Positions 14,816-16,593 of a stretch of DNA of 16,593 nt are shown here, one piece after another; positions within the stretch are counted from its first letter, which is position 1, and every line of letters begins with the position of its first letter. The DNA lies in the NCBI GenBank assembly GCA_900551635.1, contig URWQ01000010.1, positions 1-16,593 on the forward strand, in the 5' to 3' direction. The notes below the pieces were generated by a model. The model did no database searches. It was not told the origin of the DNA and was given only the letters and a program-made list of their open reading frames with translations. The position numbers and the translations under genes are program-made. The stretch is from an uncultured Collinsella sp. GTDB lineage: Bacteria; Actinomycetota; Coriobacteriia; Coriobacteriales; Coriobacteriaceae.

Positions 14816-14823
14816 GGTATCAT
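14816..14823 (+). promoter_or_regulatory. Candidate -10 element for the PARG-like gene
   Basis: GGTATCAT (TATCAT as the hexamer) lies 47 nt before ATG 14871, just after the previous terminator, and fits the GGTAYMMT pattern. No clear -35. Confidence 0.4.
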
Positions 14824-14870
14824 GGATGGGAAAAGCCGATGGCGGCAGAGACCGAGAAAGGTGACCACTT

Positions 14871-15974
14871 ATGGCAGACGTCGACAACAGGAACCGTAAC
14901 CGATGGTCCAACCGAGCGGATCAGGCCAATTCCAAGCGCGAGGCCCGTGCCAAGGCCGCCGAGCGTCACGTGGCGGCTGTGTCCGAGGCCTGCGCCAAGG
15001 ACATCGAGCGTTCGCTTGCCGGCGTGCGCGAGTTCGATGGTATGCCTGCCGGTTTTGTCGCGGCGATGAAGGCCAAGGTTCAGAGTGCTGTGGCCACCGA
15101 AGAACAGGTTGCCGAGGACGTCGAGGGCGCGGAGGCTGCCGAGGTCGAGGCAGCGCTCGAGCCCGTCGAGGAGCCTGCCGAGGAAATCGCCGAAGCTGAG
15201 TCCGCGCCTGCTGAGGAGCCTGCTGCGTCCCTGCCTGAGGTCACCGTGCTCGATGCCTCCGCCACGCAGGCCATCTTGGACAACGGGCGTGGCTATGCGC
15301 AGTTCTGCGACATGGCCGTGCTCGCCTTTGCCTCGTTCACCAACCCGGGCGGTGGCTATATTCAGGGTTATCTGGGCCAGGAGGCCACACTGTGCGCCGA
15401 TTCGTATCTGTACAACGTTCTCGATAAGCAGCGCAAATGGTACGGCGAGAACCGTCGCCGCAACATCAACTGCGAGCTTTACCGAAACCGTGCGCTGGTG
15501 GTGCCTGCGGTGCGCTTCGACCGCAACCACGTGCATGCATACGCCGACGTGATCGTGGCCGCCGCGCCCAACGTTAAGGGCGCCCGCCAGGAGTATCGCG
15601 TGAGCGACGATGCTCTGCTGGACGCCCTGCGCGACCGCATTCGCTTTGTGCTTGCCATCTGCGACGAGCTGGGTCGCGAGAAGCTCGTACTGGGCGCTTG
15701 GGGCTGCGACAACAACGGCTTTGACGCAGAGACCGTGGCCGAGCTCTTCCGCAAGGAGCTCGCGTCGGGCGACTTTAAGGTCAAGCAAGTCTTCTTTGCC
15801 GTGCCTTCTACGCGCTGGGATGAGGATTTTGCCAAGTTCGAGCACGTGCTGGCAAACTTCCCCGAGCGCAACGAGGAGTCCTATGCCCAGGTTGCCGCTC
15901 GCGCTGCGGCAGAGCAGGCCCAGGCTGCTACCGAGGATGATGAGGACGAGGACGATTGGCGCAAGTACCTGTAA
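14871..15974 (+). CDS. Microbial PARG-like macrodomain protein (TIGR02452 family) with altered catalytic motif
   Basis: A 367-residue protein. Residues 1-70 are basic and helical. Residues ~75-122 are an acidic Glu/Ala/Pro linker. The catalytic-type macrodomain begins near 121 (LPEVTVLDAS). It contains VLAFASFTNPGGGYIQGYLG (149-168) and ends with LGAWGCDNNGFDAETVAELF. This matches the microbial poly(ADP-ribose) glycohydrolase/DUF2263 family, which removes ADP-ribose using GGG and QEE motifs. Here the motif reads QEA (170-172): Ala172 (GCC, 15384-15386) stands where the second, catalytic Glu is expected. It may bind ADP-ribose without hydrolysing it, or use another residue. The C-terminus is Asp/Glu-rich. 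AAAGGTG lies about 8 nt before the ATG. A terminator follows. Confidence 0.87.
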   Translation: MADVDNRNRNRWSNRADQANSKREARAKAAERHVAAVSEACAKDIERSLAGVREFDGMPAGFVAAMKAKVQSAVATEEQVAEDVEGAEAAEVEAALEPVEEPAEEIAEAESAPAEEPAASLPEVTVLDASATQAILDNGRGYAQFCDMAVLAFASFTNPGGGYIQGYLGQEATLCADSYLYNVLDKQRKWYGENRRRNINCELYRNRALVVPAVRFDRNHVHAYADVIVAAAPNVKGARQEYRVSDDALLDALRDRIRFVLAICDELGREKLVLGAWGCDNNGFDAETVAELFRKELASGDFKVKQVFFAVPSTRWDEDFAKFEHVLANFPERNEESYAQVAARAAAEQAQAATEDDEDEDDWRKYL

Positions 15975-15999
15975 TCGGTACGTGCTGACAGATGGGTCG

Positions 16000-16032
16000 A
16001 GCCGGCGGGAGGGCTGCTCCCGTCGGCTTTTT
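16000..16032 (+). terminator. Rho-independent terminator after the PARG-like gene
   Basis: AGCCGGCGGGAG (16000-16011), loop GGCTG, CTCCCGTCGGCT (16017-16028): 12 bp with one G-U pair, ending in TTTTT. It lies 25 nt after the stop and 19 nt before the next gene. Confidence 0.92.
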
Positions 16033-16051
16033 ACTGAGCGAGGGGCTTACG

Positions 16052-16593
16052 ATGAAAAACGTTCTATGCTTTGGCGACAGCAACACCTATGGTTACGATC
16101 CGGCGGGCATGCGCGACGGCACCGCGGTGCGCTATGCGCGGGATGTGCGCTGGTGCGGCGTGGCCCAACGTGACTTAGGCGAGGGCTGGCATGTAATTGA
16201 AGAAGGCCTCAACGGCCGCACGACGGTACGCGACGACATGTGCCATCTGGACACCAATCTTAACGGCATCCGCGCGCTGCCGATGCTGCTCGAGGCCCAT
16301 AAGCCGCTGGACGCCATTGTGATCATGCTGGGCACCAACGACTGCAAGACGGTCTTTAACGTGACGGCTGCCGATATCGCCCGGGGCGCCATGGCGCTGA
16401 TTCGCGCCGTCCGCGCGTTTCCGTGGACCGACGCTGCGCCTTGTCCGCGCATTCTGCTGATGGCTCCTATCAAGATCAAGCCGCAGATCGCCGACGTATA
16501 TATGACCGATTTTGACGAGCATTCCGTAGAAGCCTCGGAACATTTTGGTGAGTACTACGCGCATGTGGCTGAGCAGGTTGGCTGCGACTTTTT
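16052..16593 (+). CDS. SGNH/GDSL-family esterase, 3' partial
   Basis: The frame is open from ATG 16052 to the end of the window, giving 180 visible residues. The block I motif GDSNTYG has the nucleophile Ser10. VIEEGLNGRTT supplies the block II Gly region and IMLGTNDCK (91-99) the block III Asn96. The catalytic Asp-His block lies beyond the window. The spacing and phrases CFGDS, RW-x-GV and EEGL-x-(G/A)-RTT resemble the arylesterase/acyltransferase subgroup that includes M. smegmatis MsAcT. It has no signal peptide, so it is probably cytoplasmic and cleaves or transfers small acyl groups; the substrate is unknown. AGGGG (16041-16045) lies 6 nt before the ATG. Confidence 0.9.
   Translation, partial: MKNVLCFGDSNTYGYDPAGMRDGTAVRYARDVRWCGVAQRDLGEGWHVIEEGLNGRTTVRDDMCHLDTNLNGIRALPMLLEAHKPLDAIVIMLGTNDCKTVFNVTAADIARGAMALIRAVRAFPWTDAAPCPRILLMAPIKIKPQIADVYMTDFDEHSVEASEHFGEYYAHVAEQVGCDF

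Noticed and set aside
14820..15845. Minus-strand open frame of 341 codons opposite the PARG-like gene
   Set aside because: The + strand frame has clear family motifs; the opposite frame has none.

Overview
The window looks like chromosomal DNA of a moderately high-GC actinobacterium, most likely a coriobacterium such as Collinsella. That placement rests on base composition, codon use, the FtsZ variant [11 protein letters not shown] and gene order; no search was run. The order ftsQ, ftsZ, pgeF (ylmD), yggS (ylmE), sepF, yggT (ylmG), divIVA is the classic actinobacterial cell-division tail. There is no ftsA between ftsQ and ftsZ, which fits a lineage where SepF tethers the Z-ring to the membrane.

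Region 1 (2-2524): the 3' part of ftsQ, then ftsZ with its own leader, strong SD and terminator. Region 2 (2612-8040): pgeF followed by a complete phosphate ABC importer and its regulator (pstS, pstC, pstA, pstB, phoU). This block splits the division cluster exactly between ylmD and ylmE. pgeF and pstS overlap by four bases. An 11-bp-spaced direct repeat resembling a PHO box lies before pgeF. Region 3 (8091-10706): yggS, sepF, yggT and divIVA on the + strand, closed by a strong terminator. yggT has no ATG, GTG or TTG at the position its family needs and appears to start at ATC.

Region 4 (10732-13430, minus strand): a small nitroreductase with its own terminator, a 280-bp non-coding interval holding iterated CCAAAG boxes and a long near-perfect inverted repeat, then a DUF47 PhoU-like protein and a PiT phosphate permease. 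The window therefore carries two phosphate uptake systems, each with a PhoU-type partner. Region 5 (13619-16593, + strand): a conserved hypothetical protein, a Bax-inhibitor-1 family membrane protein, a microbial PARG-like macrodomain protein whose catalytic QEE motif reads QEA, and the 5' part of an SGNH/GDSL esterase.

Most genes are ordinary. The points worth following up are the structured non-coding interval at 11359-11622, the non-canonical yggT start, the phosphate module inside the division cluster with its PHO-box-like repeat, the altered PARG motif, and competing hairpins before the BI-1 gene. A shared GGTAYMMT motif before five genes may be the local -10 element. I saw no CRISPR array, insertion sequence, tRNA or rRNA. 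No gene-free stretch exceeds 300 bp.
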